Shown piece after piece: positions 24,681-33,700 of a stretch of DNA of 64,000 bases (position 1 is its first letter; every line of letters starts with the position of its first letter). This DNA is from Chryseobacterium indoltheticum (GTDB lineage Bacteria; Bacteroidota; Bacteroidia; Flavobacteriales; Weeksellaceae). The notes under the pieces were generated by a model, which ran no database searches, was not told the DNA's origin, and saw nothing but the letters and a program-made list of their open reading frames with translations. Position numbers and translations under genes: made by a program. The stretch covers positions 3,348,001 to 3,412,000 of the forward strand of contig NZ_CP033929.1 in NCBI RefSeq assembly GCF_003815915.1, written 5' to 3'.

Positions 24681-26138
24681 ATGAAAACAATTTCTTACAT
24701 CAGCTTTTTTCTATTATTCTTTGCAAGCTTTCAGGTTTTTGCTCAGAAAAAAGATTACAGTTTTCTTACCGACAGTTTGAAAATTGAAGGACAGTTAGAA
24801 AAGTACAAACTTCCCGGATTTAGCGTGGTCGTTTTTGAAAACTATAAGATTGTTTACTCTAAACAATTTGGTCAGAAGTCGGCAAGTTCTCCAGAAAAGA
24901 TAGACGAAAATACAGCATTTTCTACGGCTTCTATTTCCAAACCAATCACTGCGCTTCTTTGTTTTATTTTAGAAGAAAAAGGTTTAATTAATCTAAATGA
25001 ACCGATTGACAAATCTTTGAAAAGATGGCATTTACCAAAAAGTAAATTCACAGAAAACAATGCTCCGACTTGGAAACAATTTCTGAATCATACCTCAGGA
25101 ACTACCCAAAGTGGTTTCGAAGACCATTATGAAGGCGAAAAAATCCCAACGATAAAAGAAAGTCTTTTAGGAAAAATCCCGAGATACGATAAGGAAATTG
25201 AGTTTACTTTTGAGCCGGGAACCAATTGGCAATACAGCGGTGGTGGTTACACAATCATTCAAATGGCATTGGAAGATACTTTCAATAAACCGATTGCAGA
25301 GCTTGCAAAAGAATACATCTTTTCTCCGCTTGGATTAAAAAATACAACAATGATTCAACCAAATGAAAAAGGATTTCTAAAAAATGTTGCATCAGTTCAC
25401 GACAAAGACGGGAAAGTGATAAAAACAGGTTTGCCAATTACGCCACAAGTTGGAGCATCAGGATTATGGTCTACCCCAACTGATTTAGCTAAAATAGCTA
25501 TCGAAATGCAAAATGCTTTGCGCAATAAAAACAACAAAGTAATTTCTAACAATGTAGCCAAAAAAGTAACGGCAGTAACCGCTTTAAAAAACGCAGTTGG
25601 CGGATGGAGCTACGGATGGCAAAAATCTTTTGGATACAATAATTATGATTGGTTTACCTGTAATGGTTCAAATACCGGAGTTGGCGGAACCATGATGGGT
25701 ACCATGAAAGACGGAAATGGTTTTGCATTTCTTGCCAATGGTGAAAAACCGAATCGTTTTCCTGTGATGGGAGCAACACAAAAAACAATCTTATCTGTAA
25801 TGAATTGGGAAGGAAAAACAATGAATGAAAAAACTCAGGAAATCCCTGCAAGTCTAAAAAAGCAACTTATTGGGACGTATGATGATTTTCTTTTCGCACA
25901 AGGAATGGAAACCAAAATAATCGAAAAAAACAACCGTCTTTATGTAGAGTCAGAACTTTTAGACCATTTTAAAGGAAAAAATGATAATGAACTGGTTTAT
26001 CTAAAAAATGGATTATTCAAAATTACAGATTATCCTAACCTTTTAAAATTCGATTTTAAAGATGGAAAAGCAAGTTTTGTTACTCTAAAAAGAGATGATT
26101 TGACTGCGACAGTTTCAATGGCCGCTAAAGCAAAATAA
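24681..26138 (+). CDS. Secreted serine hydrolase, class C beta-lactamase fold
   Basis: A 485-residue exported enzyme. The ATG at 24681 gives a clean signal peptide (MKTISYISFFLLFFASFQVFAQ); the frame is open 13 codons further upstream but without a signal-like N-terminus. The S-x-x-K nucleophile motif is SISK in FSTASISKPITALL, the catalytic Tyr motif is YSGGGYT, and LNHTSGTT is the common HTSG motif of the family. Relatives include esterases, D-aminopeptidases and AmpC beta-lactamases; an extra 100-residue C-terminal domain argues against a plain beta-lactamase. Substrate unknown. Confidence 0.88.
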   Translation: MKTISYISFFLLFFASFQVFAQKKDYSFLTDSLKIEGQLEKYKLPGFSVVVFENYKIVYSKQFGQKSASSPEKIDENTAFSTASISKPITALLCFILEEKGLINLNEPIDKSLKRWHLPKSKFTENNAPTWKQFLNHTSGTTQSGFEDHYEGEKIPTIKESLLGKIPRYDKEIEFTFEPGTNWQYSGGGYTIIQMALEDTFNKPIAELAKEYIFSPLGLKNTTMIQPNEKGFLKNVASVHDKDGKVIKTGLPITPQVGASGLWSTPTDLAKIAIEMQNALRNKNNKVISNNVAKKVTAVTALKNAVGGWSYGWQKSFGYNNYDWFTCNGSNTGVGGTMMGTMKDGNGFAFLANGEKPNRFPVMGATQKTILSVMNWEGKTMNEKTQEIPASLKKQLIGTYDDFLFAQGMETKIIEKNNRLYVESELLDHFKGKNDNELVYLKNGLFKITDYPNLLKFDFKDGKASFVTLKRDDLTATVSMAAKAK

Positions 26139-26154
26139 CCTTTAATAGAAATAA

Positions 26155-26190
26155 AAAAGCGGGTGTTTAGAATGATAAGCATCCGCTTTT
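26155..26190. terminator. Terminator between convergent genes
   Basis: AAAAGCGGGTG (26155-26165) pairs imperfectly with GCATCCGCTTTT (26179-26190), with T/A tracts on both sides. It lies between the serine hydrolase and the convergent cholesterol oxidase gene. Confidence 0.7.
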
Positions 26191-26231
26191 AGTTATAAAT
26201 ATTTTCTAAATATTGAAACGATAATTAAACC

Positions 26232-27812
26232 TTATGAAAAATCTTCAGAAATAATATGCTCTATACAATATTCTGCCAATGCCGTAATCGTTAAAAACGG
26301 ATTAACACCAATCGTTCCGGGAATTAATGATCCATCAATGATATAAAGATTTTCAGATCCTCTAAGTCTGCCTTTCATATCTGTTGCTTTTCCCAATGTA
26401 GCACCACCCAATGGATGGTAACAAATATCAGCTCCGAATCCGTTATTAAAAAGCAAGTGCGCTCTTGTTCCTCCGTTTGCTTTATTCATTTTTTTAATAA
26501 AATATTCTGCATTTTTTCTGGCAAGAGCTACGTTATCTGCAGACCATTTTAAATCTATTTTTCTAGAAACCGGATTAAAGAACACAGACCCTTTTTGGGG
26601 CACCGGATTGATCATTAAATAAAGTGAAGTTGCTACATCCATTCCCATTGGAAGCGGTGCAATTTCCGAAAAAAACGGGTGTTCCTTATCATCCCAATTA
26701 TCAATTCCACCAACGGGAATTGTAGAATGGTTTACGCCAGTTCCACCGGAAAATGTTTTGACAAAATTTCTACCGGTCATGAAATTTCCATTATTGCCCC
26801 AGTTTTGTCCTACTTCAGAATTTAGGGTTAATTTATTATCATTTGATGATTTTAAAAGCAATTCTAAAGTTCCCATTGTACCGGCGCATAAAAATAGTTT
26901 TTTACAAACAATTTTCTTTTTTGCAACCGTCTCACCAAGAGTATTTGTCTGGATAACTTCTAAAATGTAGGTATTATCTGAACCTTTTGCTATACTTTCA
27001 ACTTTATGCAGATCATGAATATGAACTTTACCTGTTTCCTGAGCTTTTTTAAGATAGGTTTTGTCTAAAGATTTTTTACCGTAATTGTTCCCGTAAATCA
27101 CTTCACCAGCCAAAGCCGAACGGGGAACTTTATTTTCATATTCATCTTCCATATATTTAAAATCATAAACATTCGGAACACGAACGGTTTTAAATCCTGC
27201 TTTATGAGCTTCTTGTTCACCGACTTTATTGAATTTATAAAAACTGCAGTTTTCTAGAAAATTTTCATCTGCAGAATTAACTTCCAGCTCTTTTTCAGCC
27301 AATGGAAAATATTTTTTATAAAACTCTTCAGTATTCAGTTCTGGAAATACTTCGCCGAAATAATCTTTCTTGGGCAAGACGGCCATTCCTCCGTTAACAA
27401 GAGATCCGCCTCCAACTCCTCTTCCCATCCAGATTTTGATGTTGCTAAAATCCCATCGATCAAGCGTTCCTGTATATTTTTTGGTATTGAAAATATTAAA
27501 AAATGGGGCAATTGTTTTAGTTCTCAGCCAAGCTGCAGATTTTCCGGGACTAATCATAGGAGAAAATTTTTCGCCAGACTTTTCCCAATTAAGACCCATT
27601 TCAAGAATTGTTACTTCATGTCCGGATTCTGCCAAACGCAAAGCAGCAACAGCTCCACCGTAACCGGAGCCAATAATAACATTTTCAATTTCTAAATTTT
27701 CTGTTTCGAATTTAGCTTCGTTTTCTTTTCCAAATAAAACTGATGGAAAGCTTGAGAAGTACAATGCTCCAACTCCTAAAAGTGAATGTCTGAGAAATTC
27801 TTTACGGTTCAT
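26232..27812 (-). CDS. choA: Cholesterol oxidase-like GMC-family flavoenzyme
   Basis: A 526-residue protein aligning closely, by memory, with class I (non-covalent FAD) cholesterol oxidases of Streptomyces and Brevibacterium. The FAD motif is IIGSGYGGAVAALRLAESG, followed by GRGVGGGSLVNGGMAV, VPNVYDFKYM, SEVGQNWGNNGNFMTGR, and CYHPLGGATLGKATD. The known active-site trio is kept: Glu383 (SEIAPLP), His466 (CYHPLGG) and Asn504 (GVNPFLTI). The reaction would be oxidation and isomerisation of a 3-beta-hydroxysteroid. The N-terminus MNRKEFLRHSLLG resembles a Tat signal with RK instead of RR, consistent with export of a folded flavoprotein. Another sterol is possible as the natural substrate. Confidence 0.9.
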   Translation of the reverse strand: MNRKEFLRHSLLGVGALYFSSFPSVLFGKENEAKFETENLEIENVIIGSGYGGAVAALRLAESGHEVTILEMGLNWEKSGEKFSPMISPGKSAAWLRTKTIAPFFNIFNTKKYTGTLDRWDFSNIKIWMGRGVGGGSLVNGGMAVLPKKDYFGEVFPELNTEEFYKKYFPLAEKELEVNSADENFLENCSFYKFNKVGEQEAHKAGFKTVRVPNVYDFKYMEDEYENKVPRSALAGEVIYGNNYGKKSLDKTYLKKAQETGKVHIHDLHKVESIAKGSDNTYILEVIQTNTLGETVAKKKIVCKKLFLCAGTMGTLELLLKSSNDNKLTLNSEVGQNWGNNGNFMTGRNFVKTFSGGTGVNHSTIPVGGIDNWDDKEHPFFSEIAPLPMGMDVATSLYLMINPVPQKGSVFFNPVSRKIDLKWSADNVALARKNAEYFIKKMNKANGGTRAHLLFNNGFGADICYHPLGGATLGKATDMKGRLRGSENLYIIDGSLIPGTIGVNPFLTITALAEYCIEHIISEDFS

Positions 27813-27947
27813 AAAATGGTCTTTTGATTTATCATAATGCTAAAAGGAAGTTGGTTGTATCTTCAGCCATTACTTCTTTTTGCAAAATCAAGACCACTCC
27901 GGGAAATTACTTATGTACACTTCATATTTTAGTATTTAAGACATAAA

Positions 27948-27980
27948 AAAACCGCTTTAGAAAATATCTAAAGCAGTTTA
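27948..27980. terminator. Hairpin, terminator-like
   Basis: AAACCGCTTTAGA/TCTAAAGCAGTTT form a 13-base stem with one mismatch, with an A run before it. It lies upstream of the cholesterol oxidase gene and does not follow any intact gene on either strand, so it is perhaps left over from a lost neighbour. Confidence 0.5.
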
Positions 27981-28303
27981 TAATATGTAGCGATTATTGC
28001 TAATCAATAATTACTTGACTTCTTCAAAAATAACTATATATGAATATCAAATAGTTATAATTTTATGGTACAAATTTGATACTGATTAATATGTATATTT
28101 ATTGCTGAAAATATGTAATCCACTAATAATCATAACTTTTTATATTTTAATCGATTTTATTAAGGAATCATTGATATAATCTAAAGTTTCAAATGGTATT
28201 GAAGCGTCAGTTCCATCTACTTTTTTGGTCTTAAGCTAAGAAAGTTCGTTATATTCATCCTGAGCCAGAATCTCTTCCGTATTGTTGTTTACTTATGTTA
28301 TGA

Positions 28304-28470
28304 GTCAGCAAAGTTTTGGATGCAAGAATTTTTAATAATTTGATTGAAGTTCGAGAAAGAACTTCGGAATGGATAAAACATTACAACAATCAGAGACTGC
28401 ACGAAAGTTACAGAATCTTTCATCAATGCAGTATTTGTTGAAAAGGAAAACTCATCAGCGCAGAATGCCT
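28304..28470 (+). pseudogene. Decayed C-terminal fragment of an IS3-type transposase
   Basis: Translating from 28304 gives VLDARIFNNLIEVRERTSEW and then IKHYNNQRLHES, the characteristic C-terminal end of IS3-family DDE transposases (region just after the last catalytic Glu, ending YNxxRPHxSL). At about 28417 the match jumps one frame to LQNLSSMQYLLKRK, so there is a frameshift. Nothing of the N-terminal half or of orfA is present. It lies in a 1,020-base gap (27813-28835) that otherwise holds only two hairpins and a possible cassette-boundary repeat. Confidence 0.65.
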
Positions 28471-28570
28471 TTTCTGAGTTTTCTCCTTTCCAAAAAAATT
28501 CCTCAACATCAAAAAACATAATGAAATATTTTATAGTTTTACAATACAAACTGAGGGTGTAATTCTGTCC

Positions 28571-28581
28571 AACGTTCGGGG
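28571..28581 (-). repeat. Cassette-boundary-like end (copy F)
   Basis: On the minus strand CCCCGAACGTT ends an intergenic stretch that follows the small secreted-protein gene at 28836. It shares the final CCGAACGTT-like bases with the intergenic repeats at 44551, 59580 and 60463. The stretch between it and the gene contains two short hairpins (TACAC...GTGTA near 28803-28825, and CTACAC...GTGTAAG near 28588-28610). Confidence 0.35.
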
Positions 28582-28835
28582 AGACTTACACTACCATAAT
28601 CGTGTAGCGCCTTCCACATTGTTGGACTTAAGAAATTTTTAGTTACTCTAAAACTTCCGTCATTTTTACCGAGTTAATAAACCAAGGTACTATATTCCGT
28701 CCATCAGTACGATGTCTCTTCAAAATTGGAGTATTGTTCTAACCAATTTATCCTTTTTTAAAAAAAGGCTCAGATTATAAAAATCTAAACCCTAACTTTT
28801 AACTTACACACCTCGTGGGATAGTGTAGCTTTTTA

Positions 28836-29270
28836 TTATTTATTAATTAAACATTCTTTTGATTTTACATTGTTGTTTATAAATAAGCCACACATATTTA
28901 AACATTCCTCGTAAAATGTCTTTTTCATCCTATTGCTCCAAACAAGTTTGTCATCAGCATATTCAACAATTATATCTTTCTTTGGCAGAAAACTATTATT
29001 AGGATTATGTGGTCTGTATCTTAATTTAAATATATATTCACCATTTTTTTTGATTTTCATTTTCTTCAATAAATAGTTATCACATGTCTTAGAAATAATG
29101 AAAACACCTTTGTTTTTTTTCATACCTATGTCTATTATATAAAATGATTTTGTTGAATCTATTTTAACAACTTTAGATTTAATATCCACGATTGTTTCTT
29201 GAGCTTTAGTTTGGCTCGTTATAATTATTATATAAATAATAGCGATGTTAAAAAATTTCTGTATTTGCAT
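28836..29270 (-). CDS. Small secreted protein, possible partner of the orphan Rhs tip
   Basis: A 144-residue protein with a Sec signal peptide (hydrophobic IAIIYIIIITSQTKAQ, cleavage after AQ). The mature part is Lys-rich and beta-like, with three cysteines (CDNYLL, ECLNMC and one near the end). Its ATG directly abuts the stop codon of the orphan toxin-tip ORF, so the two are translationally linked. Genes in that position in Rhs loci are usually immunity genes, which is my inference; I recognise no immunity family. Confidence 0.6.
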   Translation of the reverse strand: MQIQKFFNIAIIYIIIITSQTKAQETIVDIKSKVVKIDSTKSFYIIDIGMKKNKGVFIISKTCDNYLLKKMKIKKNGEYIFKLRYRPHNPNNSFLPKKDIIVEYADDKLVWSNRMKKTFYEECLNMCGLFINNNVKSKECLINK

Positions 29271-29882
29271 TTATTTCTTTTTATCAGCTTCAAATTTACC
29301 TGTTGATATCTCTTTGCCAGTTTTTCTATCTTTAATAAAATACTCTTGTGTCTCTACCGTTTTTCCATTTGCATGTATCCTGCGTCTTTCAAGCCTACCA
29401 CCAACAGCATCAAGGTCTTTGTAGTTTTTGTCTAAGGCTTTTGCACCTTTATGAGCAGCATCATAACCTTTAGCCCTGTTTTGGGGTGATGTTGCAGCTG
29501 GACTACCAGGACTATTTAAAACACCTATAATAGTTTCTAATAATTCATGTTTTATAGTGGCACCGTCAGTATTTCCTGATAATTCATCAACTTTTTCAGT
29601 AACCATAGGGTTTACTACGTTGGTACTCAATAATCTTCCATCATCCAACATTCTACTTCCCTCGTATGCGCCACCCTGATATTCGATTCCAGAATCCGTC
29701 AAATAATCACCATCTGATCTTAATTCTGAAATATTACATGAGTCATTTGATGCATCTAATATCATTTGAGATGCTTTACTTAGCTTAACTCCTTCTACCG
29801 CTTTTTCTGTGACTTTACCCGATAAATGATTCATTGACAATTTTAGTTGTCCATCCGTTGAGCCTCTTAATTGAGCTAACAC
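29271..29882 (-). CDS. Orphan Rhs C-terminal tip (putative toxin domain)
   Basis: A 203-residue open frame beginning at a GTG. Just upstream, in another frame, lies a piece of Rhs core, so this is a displaced C-terminal tip cut off from its core by a one-base frameshift. It has no signal peptide of its own. It contains IKHELLETIIGVLNS, a possible metal-binding HE-x2-E helix, and a basic C-terminal third (GGRLERRRIHANGK). I cannot name a toxin family. Without an Rhs carrier it is probably not delivered; it may be kept as a donor for tip exchange with the intact Rhs gene upstream. Confidence 0.6.
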   Translation of the reverse strand: MLAQLRGSTDGQLKLSMNHLSGKVTEKAVEGVKLSKASQMILDASNDSCNISELRSDGDYLTDSGIEYQGGAYEGSRMLDDGRLLSTNVVNPMVTEKVDELSGNTDGATIKHELLETIIGVLNSPGSPAATSPQNRAKGYDAAHKGAKALDKNYKDLDAVGGRLERRRIHANGKTVETQEYFIKDRKTGKEISTGKFEADKKK

Positions 29883-29898
29883 TTGATCCCTGTAATTA

Positions 29899-30063
29899 CC
29901 CGTAATAAACTATGTCAGTTGGAGCCATTCCATCTGAATCAATAAACCTCACAGGATTATCAAACGAATAAGCATACGGCGACCAACTTGGGAACTTTTC
30001 TGCCAGTGGATCCACACCATACCAAAAGCTCCATTTGGGATTATTATAGAAAAACTGTGTTGC
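29899..30063 (-). pseudogene. Truncated Rhs core remnant
   Basis: In this frame the sequence reads [20 protein letters not shown] then [20 protein letters not shown] and [12 protein letters not shown] followed by a stop. It matches the Rhs-associated core of the intact gene at 31440-31570 ([18 protein letters not shown]...). Removing one G near 29899-29901 would join it in frame to the orphan tip ([13 protein letters not shown]). The upstream edge reads TQFF immediately before YNNPKWS, where the intact gene has about 50 residues between TTQFF and YYNPKWS, so an internal deletion is likely. Confidence 0.75.
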
Positions 30064-30104
30064 CTAAGATTGGGATATGATTTTACTACCATAGAGCCTA
30101 TTTA

Positions 30105-30135
30105 TAAAACTCCCACACGATACAATCGTGCGGGA
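30105..30135 (-). terminator. Terminator of the Rhs operon
   Basis: TCCCACACGAT/ATCGTGCGGGA (30111-30121, 30125-30135), an 11-base stem with one mismatch and a three-base loop. On the minus strand it is followed by TTTTAT, about 125 bases after the lipoprotein stop. Confidence 0.65.
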
Positions 30136-30259
30136 ATAGTGGGGTTAAGCTTCTCAAATTAATAATTATAATTTGTTTAGTTTTTCTGATAGATTAAAAA
30201 TATACAAGACATTAAAATAGTTTAAAAAATCCGCCTCAGTTGTGAGACGAATTATTTAC

Positions 30260-30778
30260 CTAATATTCTATTTTATAAAAATCCTTATTATTTTTTAATG
30301 TATCAGTACTCAAATTGAGTTCAATTTTTAAGCGCTTAATATTCTTCCGTTCTTTAATAAAATAAACATCATTCCTTAAAATTAACTGATCATTTCTTAA
30401 ATGTAATAAATAAAATTCATTTGTAAGAGTATCTATTTTATTGATTATAAATCTGTTATTTTTATAATCAACTTTTCCTGAAACTTTATTATTAATAAAG
30501 ATGTTTTTCTCATTAAAAGAAATAATCTTATTTTCCACATTTTTTTCATAAACGACAGTCCCGTTGATTTGATCGTATACTTTATATTTTCTTAATTTCC
30601 ATTTGTTGGATTGTAGTATTTCAGATTGCCTACTAGTAACAGCCCCCCTTAATCCCAAGTTTTCTTTTTTCTCAATATTATTGGTTGTTTCTTCTTTTTT
30701 ACAACCAATAATACCGAGTAAAATACTACAAATTGATAAAAGCCTAATCAGGTTTGCGAATTTTTTGATGATCTTCAT
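30260..30778 (-). CDS. Lipoprotein, candidate immunity protein for the Rhs toxin
   Basis: A 172-residue lipoprotein: signal with lipobox LLGIIGC (Cys near residue 26), then a charged linker and a beta-rich domain (WKLRKYKVYDQINGTVVYEK resembles a lipocalin-like start). Its start lies inside the 3' end of the giant Rhs gene (35-base overlap), so the two are translationally coupled. The position and periplasmic location fit an immunity protein against a toxin tip acting on the cell wall or in the periplasm. The immunity role is inference from context. Confidence 0.65.
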   Translation of the reverse strand: MKIIKKFANLIRLLSICSILLGIIGCKKEETTNNIEKKENLGLRGAVTSRQSEILQSNKWKLRKYKVYDQINGTVVYEKNVENKIISFNEKNIFINNKVSGKVDYKNNRFIINKIDTLTNEFYLLHLRNDQLILRNDVYFIKERKNIKRLKIELNLSTDTLKNNKDFYKIEY

Positions 30779-33700
30779 TTGTTACTTTTTTTATTGTTCC
30801 TACGGGGTTTCTATTTTTATTCATTATTAAATCCTTGGAATTAGATTTAGGACGAAAAAGTATAGCGTTCGAAGTAGATCCTTGCTCGGCTGCCCAAGAA
30901 GTATTTTCATATAATACTTCTGGAAGAGTTCCTTCAAAAACTTCATTAGTCCCTTGTTTAGACTGCCATAATAAACCCTTTTTGCTTTGACCTGTTGCTT
31001 CAATAATATGCCCATCCCATAATAGCAGATCACCCTTTTTATAATTTGTTCCTTTTGATGGGGTTCCCATATAGGCATATCCATCTGCTGTAAGGAAATC
31101 AGCAATTTCTCTAGTAGTTGCATTAATAAAATATAATCCACCAGTAAGAACCCATCCATAACAATTAGATTTATAGCTTTGTTGAGATGAGGCGTCAAGA
31201 GATTTTATAGCCTGCCATGTTTGTGGACCATAATTACCGTTTTGATCTTGAATTAAGTCATTAAGTAAAGCATATTGAGGATTTATAACATATAAACAAT
31301 TTTTCCTATCATTAGCCATCATATAACCACTTTGACCTCTAAAATTAATTGTACCATCACCATTATCATAGTCAATCATTTTGTTAGACCATGTAATTTG
31401 AACATTTAGATTAGCCCATCTATAAGGTGGAGAAGGGGCACGCCCATCTGGATCAATCAATGTTATTGGATTATCAAAAGTATAATTATACGGGGACCAG
31501 CTTGGCATCTTTTCCGCCAGCGGGTCTACACCATGCCAAATACTCCATTTAGGATTATAATATCTCGCTCCGTAATAATAAAATCCTGTTTCCTGATCAA
31601 GTTCTTTAGCATTAAACTTATAAGGGTTATCATAAACACCTGTCATCTGTTCTGCCATAGTTTCACCAAATGGTAAATTTAAGAAAAACTGGGTGGTTTC
31701 ACCATATTCATCAGTAACATAATTTGCAGTTCCCAAATGATCACCATGAAGATAATATAATCTTGATTGACCATTTTTCGAGACTAAATTTTCTAATTCA
31801 ACTGAAATTTCACCCTCTATACCCGCTTTTTTCAGATAGGATTTAAAGTCTACTTCAGCATCTTCCGATTTATCTTCTGTTTTTGTAGCAGTTCCTCTTA
31901 CAGAACTATTCAAAAAGATATCAGTTCCATCAACAATTCTGCTTGCAAACCTTGTTGACCCTTCAAAATAGTGTTTGGTATATCTTCCGTCAGATGAAAC
32001 TACTATTTGCGGACTCGAATATATTTTATAGTCATTAAGACTTAATGAACCTGGATTGATCAAGACTCCATTTTGATATAGTTGCGAGCCGGCAGATAAA
32101 TTATACTTTATGGTTCTCTCTCCCCCGTCATCGTAGGTGTAGTATTGATAAACCCCTGCATGATCATTATAAAATGCTCTCATTCTGTCCATCTCATCCC
32201 AATACATCATTTTGGAACCATTCATGTCATATTCTTCAATAGTATTTCCATTATAGTCATATTTGAATATGGTATTAAAACCTGTATTACTATCTGTAAT
32301 ACTTACCACCTTATGATTATCATATTCGTAATCATTTTCATATGAATTAACTGGATTGGTTACTAAATCCTGTATATGTTTTTGCCCTTTGTGGATGATA
32401 CCTCCAGACTCATTGTAATGCATTTGGAGATCCACAGTTGAATTACTTACTGAGTAAGGTGACCAACCCGGCTCCGGTGGAGTAGTTTCGTCCCTAAAGG
32501 TCTTTATTCTAAATTCACCTTTAGTCCCCGCAAGCCTTCCCAACTCATCATATTGATAATCAAACCAATATCCACCACCCATCTGATTTGATGAAACGTC
32601 AGCAAAATTTTCTAATCTTCTTATATTTCCGACACCATCATAACTATACTGATTTGCAAGTAGTCCTTGTGGTGAAGGGCTTATTGTAGATAAGGTATGT
32701 CCTGCCAATCTTCTGCTGCTATAATAATATGAAAATTCAGATTTTGTGCTATTACCATAAAAAATATTCGTTCTCTGTTCATATTCATCATATTTGACAT
32801 TTGAGATATATTCATATCCGCTCTCGTTAATTATCTTTTTTAAATTCCCACCAAAATCATATTGATAATTTAATATTTCACCATCAGGATAGGTCAGCTG
32901 CTTAATTCGGTTCCAGCTATCATATTTATAAGCTGTATTGAAATACATTGGCTGGATATAATTTCCATATACCGTTCTATTTTCATTGATAACTTCGCCA
33001 AGAATACCATATTCATAGGTTGTATAGCCGGTTGCATCGGATTTATAAATTAATTTTCCAGTATTATTTCCTGTTCCCACATCACCATACACATATTGCA
33101 CATTATTAGGATTTGAACCATTTGGAAGATTTGGAAAATGAATATTGATTAATCTGTTAATATTATAATTGTACGAAATAAATTGTCCTCCGGTATAATC
33201 GGAACTATTGGTTATATTATCTGTATATTTTTTTGTAAGATTTCCGGCAGGATCATAAGTAAAAGTTGTATTTCCTCTATCAGGATGTGATACAGAAAGT
33301 GTTCTTCCACCCATATCATAAGTATAAGAGGTCACATAGCCCTGAGGATCAGTTGAGCTTAAAAGCTCTCCTGTGGTATCATATTCAAAACTTGTTGTAA
33401 GAGGCTGATTATTGACATAATTTATACTTTTGATAGTTTTTCCCTCAGCATTTGAAAATGACTCGTTATTTTGACTGACTGAAGGAATAGTTGTTTTAGT
33501 TTTAAATAAACCATTCTCAATATCATATTCGATATTTACGTCCACATTATCCTCATCAGTCGATTTTATGATTCGATCTTTAAGATCGTATTGCGTCGAA
33601 CTGAAATAAGGTTGCTGACTGGATAATACCAAGTAGTTATTGGGATTTTGCAGATTGAATGGCGCAGTCGTTTTATTCTCGGAACTTGGGTGGAATTGTT

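Noticed and set aside
24681..26138. AmpC-type beta-lactamase resistance gene
   Set aside because: SxxK and Tyr motifs fit the fold, but the extra C-terminal domain and general esterase/peptidase relatives make resistance an unsupported call.
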